A DNA stretch of 64,000 nt from contig NZ_QAYX01000022.1 of assembly GCF_003054705.1 (NCBI RefSeq), positions 558,001-622,000 on the forward strand, in the 5' to 3' direction. The translations under genes and the position numbers were made by a program. Positions 29,036 through 39,751 of the stretch are shown here, in pieces. Below the pieces are notes generated by a model, which made no database searches, was not told the origin of the DNA, and worked only from the letters and a program-made list of their open reading frames with translations. This stretch comes from Opitutus sp. ER46 (GTDB lineage: Bacteria > Verrucomicrobiota > Verrucomicrobiia > Opitutales > Opitutaceae). Position 1 is the first letter of the stretch; every line of letters begins with the position of its first letter.

Positions 29036-29176
29036 CGTGGTACCCATTCGCGCCTCCCTTTCCCGAGACCGTGCGGCGCACGGCTGCCGCGGGGCCTGGG
29101 CGCGAAAACCAGCGCCGCCTTTTTTTGTGGTGCCCGCCCTCCCGGCACTGCGATTCTGCGGCGCCTCAACTTCCCC

Positions 29177-30685
29177 GTGTCTTCGATCTTCTCCCGCGAA
29201 AACATCTTCCGCTGGCTGCTGGGAATCGCCTGCTTCGCCGCGGTCATTTTCTTTTTCAGTCCCTCCTGGGGCGCCTTCACGCTGTGGTCCCGCGTGCCTG
29301 AGATGGGTGGCATGCTGGAGGTGCGCCGCGGCGTCTCCGTTCTCGCCCAGGCCGCCCACCCCGGCGCGGAGATCGCCGACCCGCTCCACCGCGCGATCCA
29401 GTGGCGGCTCCTGTTTCCCGTCGTCGGCTACGCGCTGAACCTGTCGCCCACGCTCCTCTTCGGTCTCGCCCACGTCGGCTGCGTCGCGGTCCTCGGCTTC
29501 CTGGTCAGCCTCCTGCGCCGCCACGGCTACACTTGGACCGACGCCGCTCTCGCCACCCTCGCCCTCGGCGCCGGCTCCTGGTTCTTTGTCTCGACCGGCT
29601 GGCTCGGCTATTACGACTCCTGGCTCGCCCTCGGTCTCCTGCTCGTCGCGTTCGGCCGCCACCCTTGGACCGTCTGGGCCGCCTGCCTGTGGGCGCCATG
29701 GGTCGACGAACGCTTCGTCATGGCCGCGCCGCTCGCGATCCTCTGCCGCTGGGTGCACGCCGCGCTCGCCCCTACCGTCACCACCTCGCCGGCCTTCTCC
29801 TGGCGCCGCGAACTCGCCATACCGGCCGCCCTTCTCGCCGGCTTTCTCGTCGTCCGCTTCGGGCTCCTCGCCGGCGCGTCCTCCAGCGGCGCAACCGTCT
29901 CCGGGTATTTCGCCGGCAAGAACTACCTCGATGCGCCGTTCTCCCGCATCCTGCTCGGCGTCTGGGATGGGCTCCGCGCCGGTTGGCTGTTCGTGATCGC
30001 CGCCGTCCTCCTCCTGCGGCGGTCGCCGACCCACGCCGCACTGCTCGGAGCGGGCGCGATCGTCTACGTGGGCATCGGTCTCGCCACCGCCCAGGACTAC
30101 AGTCGGTCCATGACCATGCTCCTGCCCCTCGCCGCCCTGGGGCTCATCGTTCTTTTCCAGGAGAATCCGCCCTGGCGTGGCCCGGCGCTCGGCGTGGCCG
30201 CCGCCGCCGCGCTTCTCCTCCCCGCGCACCACGTGATGAACGACGCGGTCAACCCGATCTACTACCTGTACCACGAGCTCGCCGTCCTGAAGACGCCTCC
30301 CGCCGCCGCGATGCCCGAGCTCCGCGAACTCCACGCGATCCACGCGATGGAACAGGGCGACTACGCCCAGGCCGAGCAGGACCTCACGCTCGCGATCAAA
30401 CTCGCCGCCAATCCCGCCTCCGCCGCCCGCCAGCGCGCCATGCTCTACGCCCGCGGCGGTCGCTGGCCGGAGGCCCGGCAGGACCTCGTCCTCGCCCTCG
30501 AGCACGAACCGGATCGCCCCGACACGTGGCTGCTCCGCTGCCAGGTTGACCTCGCGATGCACGACCTGACGTCCGCCCGCGCGAGTTTTGAGCGCGCCCG
30601 CGCCATCGCTCCCGCCAGCTGGACGCAACGCCCCGACGTTGCCCGCGTCGCCAACCTCCTCGCCCAGCAATCCGGCCGGCCATGA
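29177..30685 (+). CDS. Polytopic membrane protein with C-terminal TPR repeats
   Basis: A 502-residue protein with about nine hydrophobic helices (residues 10-365), followed by a soluble tail with TPR-like helix pairs (HAIHAMEQGDYAQAEQDLTLAIKL, ARGGRWPEARQDLVLALEHEPDRPDTW). There is no known catalytic motif, although the layout resembles GT-C type membrane glycosyltransferases. The start is GTG. The stop overlaps the start of the next, similar gene (ATGA), so the two are translationally coupled. Confidence 0.7.
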   Translation: MSSIFSRENIFRWLLGIACFAAVIFFFSPSWGAFTLWSRVPEMGGMLEVRRGVSVLAQAAHPGAEIADPLHRAIQWRLLFPVVGYALNLSPTLLFGLAHVGCVAVLGFLVSLLRRHGYTWTDAALATLALGAGSWFFVSTGWLGYYDSWLALGLLLVAFGRHPWTVWAACLWAPWVDERFVMAAPLAILCRWVHAALAPTVTTSPAFSWRRELAIPAALLAGFLVVRFGLLAGASSSGATVSGYFAGKNYLDAPFSRILLGVWDGLRAGWLFVIAAVLLLRRSPTHAALLGAGAIVYVGIGLATAQDYSRSMTMLLPLAALGLIVLFQENPPWRGPALGVAAAAALLLPAHHVMNDAVNPIYYLYHELAVLKTPPAAAMPELRELHAIHAMEQGDYAQAEQDLTLAIKLAANPASAARQRAMLYARGGRWPEARQDLVLALEHEPDRPDTWLLRCQVDLAMHDLTSARASFERARAIAPASWTQRPDVARVANLLAQQSGRP

Positions 30686-32634
30686 CGTCGCGCACCTCCG
30701 CCCCCGGTACCGCGACCGCGCCCTGGTGGGACCGCTCCTCGCCTTGGTTGATCGTCCTCATCTTCGCCGCCGCCCTCGTGGCCTACTCGCCCGCGCTCTC
30801 GGCCGGCTTCATCTGGGACGACGCCGGCCACGTCACTCGCCCCGAGCTCAGGACGCTCGGCGGGCTGTACCGCATCTGGTTCGATTTCGGCGCCACGCAG
30901 CAGTACTACCCGCTCCTCCACTCCGCCTTCTGGCTGGAATCACACCTGTGGGGCGACGCGCCGTTCGGCTACCATCTCCTCAACGTCCTGCTGCATGCCA
31001 CCGCCGCGTGCCTCTTCGCCACCGTCCTGCGTCGGCTCGCCGTTCCGGGCGCGTGGCTCGCCGCGCTGCTTTTCACCCTGCATCCGGTCGCCGCCGAGTC
31101 CGTCGCCTGGGTCGCCGAACAGAAGAACACGCTCTCGCTCGTGTTCTACCTCTGCGCCGCGCTCGCGTATCTGCGGTTTGAGGACGATCGCCGGCCCGCG
31201 CGCTACGCCGTCGCCTCGCTGTGGTTCTTTGCCGCCCTCGCCACGAAGACCGTCACCGCCACGCTCCCCGCCGCCCTCCTCGTGCTCGCTTGGTGGCGCC
31301 GCGGCCGGATCGACGTCCGCCGCGACGTGCTGCCGCTGCTGCCTTGGTTCGCACTCGCCCTCGTCGGCGGGCTGCTCACCGCCTGGGCCGAACGCACCTT
31401 GATCGGCGCCCAGGGTGAGGGTTTCGGCCTCGGCCCCGTCGAACGCGTCCTCCTCGCCGGTCGCGTCGTCTGGTTCTACCTCCTGCAGCTCCTCTGGCCC
31501 GCCAACCTGGTGTTCATCTACCCGCGCTGGACGGTCGATGCCGCGTCCGCCTGGCAATACCTCTTCCCGCTCGCCGCCGTCGGCCTCGCCGTTGCCCTGC
31601 TGCTCACGCGCCGACGCGGGCAGCTCGCCGCCTACCTGCTGTTTGGCGGCGCACTCTTCCCCGCCCTCGGGTTCGTGAACGTGTACCCGTTCCTCTTTTC
31701 GTACGTGGCCGACCACTTCCAGTACCTCGCCAGCCTGGCGGTGCACGCCACGCTCGGGGTCGGCCTGACCCTCGCCCTTGCCCGCTGGCGCGCCGCGACG
31801 CTCGGCGGCTTCGCCGTCCTGCTCCTCGCGCTCGGTTTCCTCACCAGCCGCCAGAGCGCGAACTTCCGCGACAACCTCACGCTCTTCAGCGCCACGCTGG
31901 AACGAAACCCCGACTCCTGGATGGTGCGCAATAACCTCGCCGAGGCGCTCGCCGCCGCCGGCCGCCACGAGGAAGCCATCCCCCATCTGCAGCGCGCCCT
32001 TCAGCTCCGCCCGGACTTTCCGCTCGCGGAGAACAATCTGGGCGACGACCTGCGCGTTCTCGGTCGCCTCAACGAGGCGATTCCTCATCTCGAGCGCGCC
32101 CTCAAGCTCCAGCCAAAGTTCGCCGAGGCGCACAACAATCTTGCGGCCGCACTCATGGTCGCCGGCCGCGCGGCCGAGGGCCTCGCGCACTTCCAGGAAG
32201 CCGTACGGCTCAAGCCCGGCTACGCCGTCGCCCACCGTAACCTCGGCCTCGCCCTCGCCACCGAGGGCCGCACCGCCGAGGCACTGCCCCACTTCGCAAC
32301 CGCCGTCCGCCTCGATCCCACTGACGCCGAGGCCGAGCTCAACTGGGCCATCGCGCTCACGCTCTCCGATCAGTTCTCCGCCGCCGTCCCGCACTTCGAA
32401 CGCGCCGCCCAACTCGCCCCCGCCGACGCCCGCGTGCCCATCACGTACGGCCGCGCCCTCGCGCGCGCCGGGCGCCACGCCGAAGCCGTCACCCGCTTTC
32501 GCGCCGCGCTCGAACTGGCGCCCACCGACGCCGACGCCTGGTACAATCTCGCGCTTTCCTGCCGCCAACTCGGCCGCGCCGGCGAGGCCGCCGAGGCCAT
32601 GGCCAACGCGCAGCGGTACCGCGGCGCGCGCTGA
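30682..32634 (+). CDS. TMTC-like membrane protein with TPR array
   Basis: A 650-residue protein. About ten transmembrane helices include the family-typical HPVAAESVAWVAEQKNTLSLVFYLCAALAYL, and an early Asp-rich loop FIWDDAGHVTRPEL resembles the catalytic acidic loop of GT-C glycosyltransferases. From about residue 395 there are six to seven TPRs (NNLAEALAAAGRHEEAIPHLQRAL and similar). In eukaryotes TMTC proteins O-mannosylate cadherins; bacterial relatives are poorly understood. It is coupled to the preceding gene by a 4-bp overlap. Confidence 0.75.
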   Translation: MTSRTSAPGTATAPWWDRSSPWLIVLIFAAALVAYSPALSAGFIWDDAGHVTRPELRTLGGLYRIWFDFGATQQYYPLLHSAFWLESHLWGDAPFGYHLLNVLLHATAACLFATVLRRLAVPGAWLAALLFTLHPVAAESVAWVAEQKNTLSLVFYLCAALAYLRFEDDRRPARYAVASLWFFAALATKTVTATLPAALLVLAWWRRGRIDVRRDVLPLLPWFALALVGGLLTAWAERTLIGAQGEGFGLGPVERVLLAGRVVWFYLLQLLWPANLVFIYPRWTVDAASAWQYLFPLAAVGLAVALLLTRRRGQLAAYLLFGGALFPALGFVNVYPFLFSYVADHFQYLASLAVHATLGVGLTLALARWRAATLGGFAVLLLALGFLTSRQSANFRDNLTLFSATLERNPDSWMVRNNLAEALAAAGRHEEAIPHLQRALQLRPDFPLAENNLGDDLRVLGRLNEAIPHLERALKLQPKFAEAHNNLAAALMVAGRAAEGLAHFQEAVRLKPGYAVAHRNLGLALATEGRTAEALPHFATAVRLDPTDAEAELNWAIALTLSDQFSAAVPHFERAAQLAPADARVPITYGRALARAGRHAEAVTRFRAALELAPTDADAWYNLALSCRQLGRAGEAAEAMANAQRYRGAR

Positions 32635-32745
32635 CTCGGCGCGGCGCGGCAGTCATCGCCGCGGCGCGCTCGGCCACGGTCGGCCGCGTGGGGCCGTCGC
32701 CGCACTCCGTGCCACTCCCGGCGGCATCCGCTTCCTCCGTGCGCG

Positions 32746-32786
32746 CCAAAACGAAGCGCGGCCATCCGGATTTCGGATGGCCGCGC
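32746..32786 (-). terminator. Terminator of the amtB1-glnB operon
   Basis: A 13-bp perfect stem (32756-32768 with 32774-32786, loop GATTT). On the minus strand it is followed by TTCGTTTT, about 70 bp after the P-II stop. Confidence 0.75.
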
Positions 32787-32856
32787 CGTTGTGCGTGTGT
32801 GTCTGGCGTGTGGCAGCAGCGAGTAGACGGGTAGCGGGAGGATCGCGAAGGTCGGC

Positions 32857-34720
<1,864 letters not shown>

Positions 34721-34840
34721 GGTGGAGAACTCCCCTCCATGAGCAGAATCGATGCCGAGGCGCCGAACCATGCATGTTTTTCGAATTTTCGCGCGTGCCG
34801 GCGCGTCGACAACGCCCCTCCCCCGCACGTCGCCAGACGA

Positions 34841-34874
34841 CAAAAAAGCCGGACCACCCTCGGGCAGTCCGGCT
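34841..34874 (-). terminator. Terminator of the amtB2-glnK operon
   Basis: Stem AGCCGGAC/GTCCGGCT (34847-34854 with 34867-34874), followed on the minus strand by a T run. It separates the second P-II gene from the first ammonium transporter operon. Confidence 0.88.
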
Positions 34875-34898
34875 GAAAGGGGGCCGACTTGAATCGGC

Positions 34899-35336
<438 letters not shown>

Positions 35337-35349
35337 TCACACGGGGTGG

Positions 35350-36843
35350 TTATTTATGGGCGGGCGAGAAATCGGGGTAGGCCTCGTTGCCATGTTCGCC
35401 GATGTCGAGTCCCTCCCTCTCCTCCTCCGCGCTCACGCGGATGCCCATGGTGGCCTTGAGCAGGAACCAGAGCACGAGCGAGACGATGAACACGAAGACG
35501 CCCACGACTGCGATGCCCTTGAGTTGCACGAGAGTCTGGGCCAGCACGCCCCATTTCTCAGCCGGGATCACCTGCCCGTCCGCGCCCACCGGCGGCAGCG
35601 CCGCGATCGTCGAGGCGATGTCGTAGTTGTAGAACAACCCCAGGGCCAGCGTGCCAAAGACGCCGTTGACCAGGTGCACCGACAGCGCGCCGACCGGATC
35701 GTCGAGTTTCACCTTGTCGAAGAAGACCACCGCCAGGACCACGAGCACGCCGGCGATCAAGCCGATGATGGCGCTCGAACCCACGGTCACGAACGCGCAG
35801 GGCGCCGTCACCGCCACCAGGCCGGCGAGACAGCCGTTCAGGATCATCGAGAAATCCGGTTTCTTCAGCAGCAGCCACGCCGTGACGAGCGCGCTGAGCG
35901 AGCCGGTCGCCGCGGCCATGTTGGTCGCCACCAGGATGTGGGCGATCGCCTTGCCGTTGCCGGCCGACATCGTGGAGCCGGGATTAAACCCGAACCAGCC
36001 GAGCCAGAGGATGAGCACGCCAAGCGCCGCGGAAGTCATGTTGTGCCCGGGGATCGGATGCACCTTCCCGTCGCGGTACTTGCCCAGCCGCGGCCCCAGC
36101 ACGATCACTCCCGCCAGCGCGGCCCAGCCGCCCACGGAGTGCACCACAGTCGAGCCCGCGAAATCGCGGAAGTTGCCCGCGCTCAGGAAACCGCCGCCCC
36201 AGATCCAGTGACCGGATACCGGGTACACGAACGCGACCAGCAGGAAGCTGAAGATCAGGAACGCGCCAAACTTGATGCGCTCCGCCACCGCGCCCGACAC
36301 GATCGTCGCCGCCGTGCCGGCGAAAACGAGCTGGAAGAAGAACTTCGCCCAGAGCGGCACCGCCGTCCAGTTGATGGCTCCGTACACGCCCGCATATTTC
36401 TCGGTCGAGAACGGATTCATCGCCGCATAGGCCGCACCGACGGCGGGCGAGTTGTCGGCGCCGCCGACGAACCAAAGGCCGCTCGTTCCGACCCATGGCG
36501 TGCCGTCGCCGAACATCAGGCCCCAGCCCACGACCCAGTACGAGATCGTGGAGGCGGCGAACACGATGAAGTTCTTGGCCAGGATGTTCGTGCAGTTCTT
36601 CGACTGGCAGAGTCCGGACTCCACCAGCGCGAACCCCGCGTTCATCCAGAACACGAGCATCGCCGCGACGAGGACCCAGACGGTGTCCGCGGCGACCCGC
36701 AGATCACTCAGATCGGACATCTTGGGAATTGCCGGCGTCCCGGCGGCATCGGCCGCCAGCGCCAGCGTTGGACCCGCGAGCGCGGCAACCGCAAAGGCGG
36801 TCTTCCACCAGAACACGGAGTCGAACTTGGACCTTAGCTTCAT
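35350..36843 (-). CDS. Ammonium transporter (copy 2)
   Basis: A 497-residue Amt protein of a different subtype from copy 1: after the signal peptide it has WVLVAAMLVFWMNAGFALVESGLCQSKN, as in AMT-type transporters. Twin pore His are seen in FAGSTVVHSVGGWAAL and LSVHLVNGVFGTLALG. The C-terminal cytosolic tail (RVSAEEEREGLDIGEHGNEAY) contains the conserved EGLD.GEHG element also present in copy 1. It heads the second transporter/P-II operon. Confidence 0.93.
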   Translation of the reverse strand: MKLRSKFDSVFWWKTAFAVAALAGPTLALAADAAGTPAIPKMSDLSDLRVAADTVWVLVAAMLVFWMNAGFALVESGLCQSKNCTNILAKNFIVFAASTISYWVVGWGLMFGDGTPWVGTSGLWFVGGADNSPAVGAAYAAMNPFSTEKYAGVYGAINWTAVPLWAKFFFQLVFAGTAATIVSGAVAERIKFGAFLIFSFLLVAFVYPVSGHWIWGGGFLSAGNFRDFAGSTVVHSVGGWAALAGVIVLGPRLGKYRDGKVHPIPGHNMTSAALGVLILWLGWFGFNPGSTMSAGNGKAIAHILVATNMAAATGSLSALVTAWLLLKKPDFSMILNGCLAGLVAVTAPCAFVTVGSSAIIGLIAGVLVVLAVVFFDKVKLDDPVGALSVHLVNGVFGTLALGLFYNYDIASTIAALPPVGADGQVIPAEKWGVLAQTLVQLKGIAVVGVFVFIVSLVLWFLLKATMGIRVSAEEEREGLDIGEHGNEAYPDFSPAHK

Positions 36844-37196
36844 TTGGGAGGTGTGTGTGTGTTGTGAACGTTGCTCTGCCCCCGGCGCGGCGCCGACCAG
36901 CTGTCCCCGGATCGCCGGACTCGTCCGGGGCGGCGCGAACCATCTGAACCGCCGCCGGTTGAGCACTGGCGATGCCAGCGGGCGTGCCATGAAAACTTCG
37001 CACGTTGCGCGGTGAATCCAGCAACGCGATGACTGGCTCATCCGCCCACCTGTCGTGATCTGCAGCCGCGGTTGGCGCACCCTCCAGGAGGGAGAGTCTG
37101 TGCTCCGCCGCACCTCGGGCCTGCCGCCCGGTGACGCGCTTTTTCCTTCTCCCGCGGGCCCTCTCCGGTCTCCCTAGTCGGCGACTTTTCTCCTCC
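36844..37196. other. Divergent promoter region amtB2/dapF homologue
   Basis: A 353-bp gap with no gene. It should hold promoters for both neighbours. A CGTGCCA element near 36985, read on the minus strand as TGGCACG, resembles the -24 half of a sigma-54 promoter, but the -12 half is off in spacing, so I do not call it. Confidence 0.4.
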
Positions 37197-38057
37197 ATGC
37201 ACTTCCACAAGTACCACGCCCTCGGCAACGACTATATTGTCCTCGACCCGCGCGACTTTCCCGCCTGGCAGCCGGCCCCAACCGTCGAGCAGATCCGCGT
37301 CGTCTGCCACCGCAACTTCGGCGTCGGCTCCGACGGCATCCTCTGGGGCCCGCTGCCGTCGAAGCAGAGCGAGTTCGGTCTGCGTATCTTCAATCCCGAC
37401 GGCTCCGAGGCCGAGAAGTCGGGTAACGGGCTGCGCATCTTCTCTCGCTTTCTGTGGGACCAGAAGCTGGTCAAGAATCCCGCCTTCACCGTCGAGACTC
37501 CCGGCGGCCACGTGCAGTCAGTCATCAAGGAGAACGGCCACCTGATCACCGTTGCCATGGGCCGCGTCAGTTTCGATAGCGCGAAGATTCCCGTGAACCT
37601 CCCCGGCGCGGCGCGCGAAGTGATCAACGAGAAGCTCCAGGTTCTCGACCGCGAGTTCACCTATTGCGCCGCCACGATCGGCAACCCGCACTGTGTCATT
37701 CCGCTCCCCGAGGTCTCTCCCGCCCTCGCCCACCGCTACGGCCCGCACCTCGAGACCCATCCCAATTTTCCGCGTAAAACCAACGTCCAGTTCCTGCGCG
37801 TCATCGATCGGGCCAACATCCAGATCGAAATCTGGGAGCGCGGCGCCGGCTACACCCTCGCCTCCGGCAGCAGCTCCAGCGCCTCCGCCGCCGTTGCCCG
37901 CAAGCTGGGCCTCGTCGACAGCAGCGTCACCGTCCACATGCCCGGCGGCCAGATCGGCATCGAGATCGGCCCCGACTTCTCGATCATGATGACCGGCACC
38001 GTGAACAAAGTCGCCGAGGGCACAATGCACCCCGACCTCTTCCAGGTCCGGGTGTGA
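37197..38057 (+). CDS. DapF-fold protein with both catalytic Cys replaced by Ser
   Basis: A 286-residue protein clearly of the diaminopimelate epimerase fold: FHKYHALGNDYIVLD, FNPDGSEAE, GNGLRIF, ATIGNPHCV and WERGAGYTLASG. In true DapF a Cys pair in the contexts EMCGNG and LACGTG acts as the two catalytic bases. Here they are Ser75 (codon TCG at 37419) and Ser223 (TCC at 37863). Substrate-binding Asn, Glu and Arg positions are kept. DapF interconverts LL- and meso-diaminopimelate for lysine and peptidoglycan. This version may be a slow epimerase, a different enzyme, or catalytically dead. ATG 37197 starts the conserved block. No other lysine genes are adjacent. Confidence 0.85.
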   Translation: MHFHKYHALGNDYIVLDPRDFPAWQPAPTVEQIRVVCHRNFGVGSDGILWGPLPSKQSEFGLRIFNPDGSEAEKSGNGLRIFSRFLWDQKLVKNPAFTVETPGGHVQSVIKENGHLITVAMGRVSFDSAKIPVNLPGAAREVINEKLQVLDREFTYCAATIGNPHCVIPLPEVSPALAHRYGPHLETHPNFPRKTNVQFLRVIDRANIQIEIWERGAGYTLASGSSSSASAAVARKLGLVDSSVTVHMPGGQIGIEIGPDFSIMMTGTVNKVAEGTMHPDLFQVRV

Positions 38058-38438
38058 CCAGCCACTCTTTCTCTTCCTCTTGCTCTTCCTCTTTCTCTCG
38101 AGGGATTGAGCAGTTTTCGCTCCGCGAAAACTGAAGTGAGGGCTGCTGCGGGCGCCCTCGCCCTCCGGTTTTGCCCGAGGAATCGGAGGTCAAACGCCGC
38201 GGCCCGCCGATCACCCGCGCGGACTCGGATCGAGAGAAAGAGTATGAGTACGAGAGAGAGTAAGACCGACACGTATACTCCGTGGGCGCCACTCTCACTC
38301 TCACAATCACTCCGCACGCGTCCATCGGCCCGCCCCTCCTTCCCACCGGCCTCCTGCACACCCACCGGGTCACCCTCCGCGCCCCGAACCCGGCGCCCGC
38401 CTGATGCCGCGCTTGCCGGGTCCTTGCGACGATAGGGC
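38058..38438. other. Intergenic holding repeat element copy 1
   Basis: The 381-bp gap contains no gene. Most of it is the pyrimidine/purine inverted repeat (38063-38266) described next. After it come further CT-rich tracts and the SDR start region. Confidence 0.6.
38063..38266. repeat. Polypyrimidine/polypurine inverted repeat element, copy 1
   Basis: Left arm 38063-38100 is a CTCTTC-rich tract; right arm 38231-38266 is its imperfect complement (GAGAGAAAGAG...). Inside is a perfect 10-bp hairpin (CAGTTTTCGC, 38111-38120, with 38124-38133). The 28 bases 38083-38110 match copy 2 at 26 positions. Confidence 0.7.
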
Positions 38439-39236
38439 ATGACCACCGAAGCCAAAGCGATGGCCGGCCGCGTCGCGCTTGTCACCGGCGCCGGCTCCGG
38501 CATCGGCCGCGCCACCGCTGAACTCTTCGCCCTCGCCGGCGCCCGCGTCGGCGTAGTCGAACTTCATCCCGACGACGCCGCCGCGACCGCCGAAGCGATC
38601 CACACCGCCGGCGGCGAGGCGCTCGCGCTGCCGGCCGATGTTTCGCAGGCCGACACTCTCGACCGCGCCATCCGCCAGATCGACGACACTTGGGGCCGAC
38701 TGGACTTCGTCATCGCCAACGCCGGCATCAACGGCACCTGGGCTCCCATCGAGGAGCTCTCCGAACAGGAGTGGGAAAAGACGTTCGCCGTGAACCTCAA
38801 GGGTACCTTTCTCACCACGAAGCTGTGCGTGCCGCTCCTCCGGCGCCAGGGCGGTGCCATTGCCATCGTCTCGTCGGTCAACGGCACCCGGATTTTCAGC
38901 AACGCTGGAGCCAGCGCCTACGCCACCACGAAAGCCGGCCAGCTCGCCTTTGGCCGTATGATGGCGCTCGAACTCGCCAAGCACCGGATTCGCGTAAACA
39001 CCGTCTGCCCCGGCGCCATCGAGACGAACATCAGCGAGCGCACCACCCGCCGAAACCTAAAATCAGCCCGCGAACCGGTCATCTATCCCGCCGGCGAGAT
39101 CCCCCTCACCGACGGCAAACCCGGCACCGCCCTCCAGGTCGCCCAGGTCCTCTGGTTCCTGTGCTCGCCCCTCGCCTCACACGTCACCGGCGCCGAGGTC
39201 TTCGTCGACGGCGCCGAGTCCCTCCTCCAGGGCTGA
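38439..39236 (+). CDS. SDR-family NAD(P)-dependent oxidoreductase
   Basis: A 265-residue short-chain dehydrogenase. Cofactor motif TGAGSGIG at the N terminus, NAG at FVIANAGIN, catalytic Ser in AIVSSVNG, YATTK (Tyr and Lys of the YxxxK motif), and PGAIETNI after it. Its substrate, likely an alcohol or sugar, is not clear. It stands alone between two copies of a repeat element. Confidence 0.88.
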   Translation: MTTEAKAMAGRVALVTGAGSGIGRATAELFALAGARVGVVELHPDDAAATAEAIHTAGGEALALPADVSQADTLDRAIRQIDDTWGRLDFVIANAGINGTWAPIEELSEQEWEKTFAVNLKGTFLTTKLCVPLLRRQGGAIAIVSSVNGTRIFSNAGASAYATTKAGQLAFGRMMALELAKHRIRVNTVCPGAIETNISERTTRRNLKSAREPVIYPAGEIPLTDGKPGTALQVAQVLWFLCSPLASHVTGAEVFVDGAESLLQG

Positions 39237-39751
39237 CCCGCTAATCTATCTCTTACTCCTACTCTTCCTCTTCCTCCCGAGGGATTGAGAACTGCAGGGC
39301 TCGAGGCGCCAAATCGGCCCCGCGAGCGAGAGCAAGAGAAAGAGGAAGAGTAAGAGAAAGACCGCAGCGGGACAGATGGCTAGTCGATCGGCCCATCCGC
39401 CGTCCCCGCCTCGCGCCCGGCCCTCCCGCAATCCAAGAATCGCCCGTCCCCGCCGCCGGCTCCGCTGCTCCGCTGCCCCGGCTCCGCGTTCGGCCGGTCC
39501 GCGCTCCGCCGCACCATGCTCCGCCGCGCCGACGTGCCGCCGCGCCACGACGTCAGCGTTTTCCGCCCCGGGAAAGAGATCGTAAACCCGCGGTCGCGAG
39601 CCAAAATCCAGCCTCGCTTTCGCCCTCCGGCCCGCCCCTCAGGCCGCAGGTTCCACCGGGACTCAGCCCGGTCACTCTTCCCCAAACGCCGACGCCGTGC
39701 TCCCCTCGCTGGCGTCGCCGACCCAGCCCCCAATCCCAACGGAGACAGCAT
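39237..39751. other. Intergenic holding repeat element copy 2 and a long leader
   Basis: This 515-bp gap has no gene. Its first part is the second repeat element (39246-39360). The remainder is GC-rich and upstream of the phosphatase gene; a GGAGA Shine-Dalgarno lies 6 bp before the 39752 ATG. Confidence 0.5.
39246..39360. repeat. Polypyrimidine/polypurine inverted repeat element, copy 2
   Basis: Left arm 39246-39280 (CTCTTACTC-type repeats) pairs imperfectly with right arm 39325-39360 (GAGAGCAAGAGAAAGAGG...). The segment 39262-39289 matches copy 1, including CGAGGGATTGAG. Both purine arms end in AAGACCG. Confidence 0.7.

Larger units (their letters stand above)
28857..29176. other. Intergenic region rich in palindromes
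   Basis: A 320-bp gap with no gene. It holds a 9-bp-stem hairpin (28949-28957 with 28964-28972) and the two related palindromes listed next. Confidence 0.6.

Noticed and set aside
28994-30670. 558-codon open frame on the minus strand
   Set aside because: Antisense shadow of the membrane/TPR gene; the composition is Glu/Gly/Arg-rich without any fold signal.
36970-37000. Possible sigma-54 promoter upstream of the second ammonium transporter
   Set aside because: TGGCACG is present on the minus strand, but the GC of the -12 element is one base off in spacing and mismatched, so it is not reported as a promoter.
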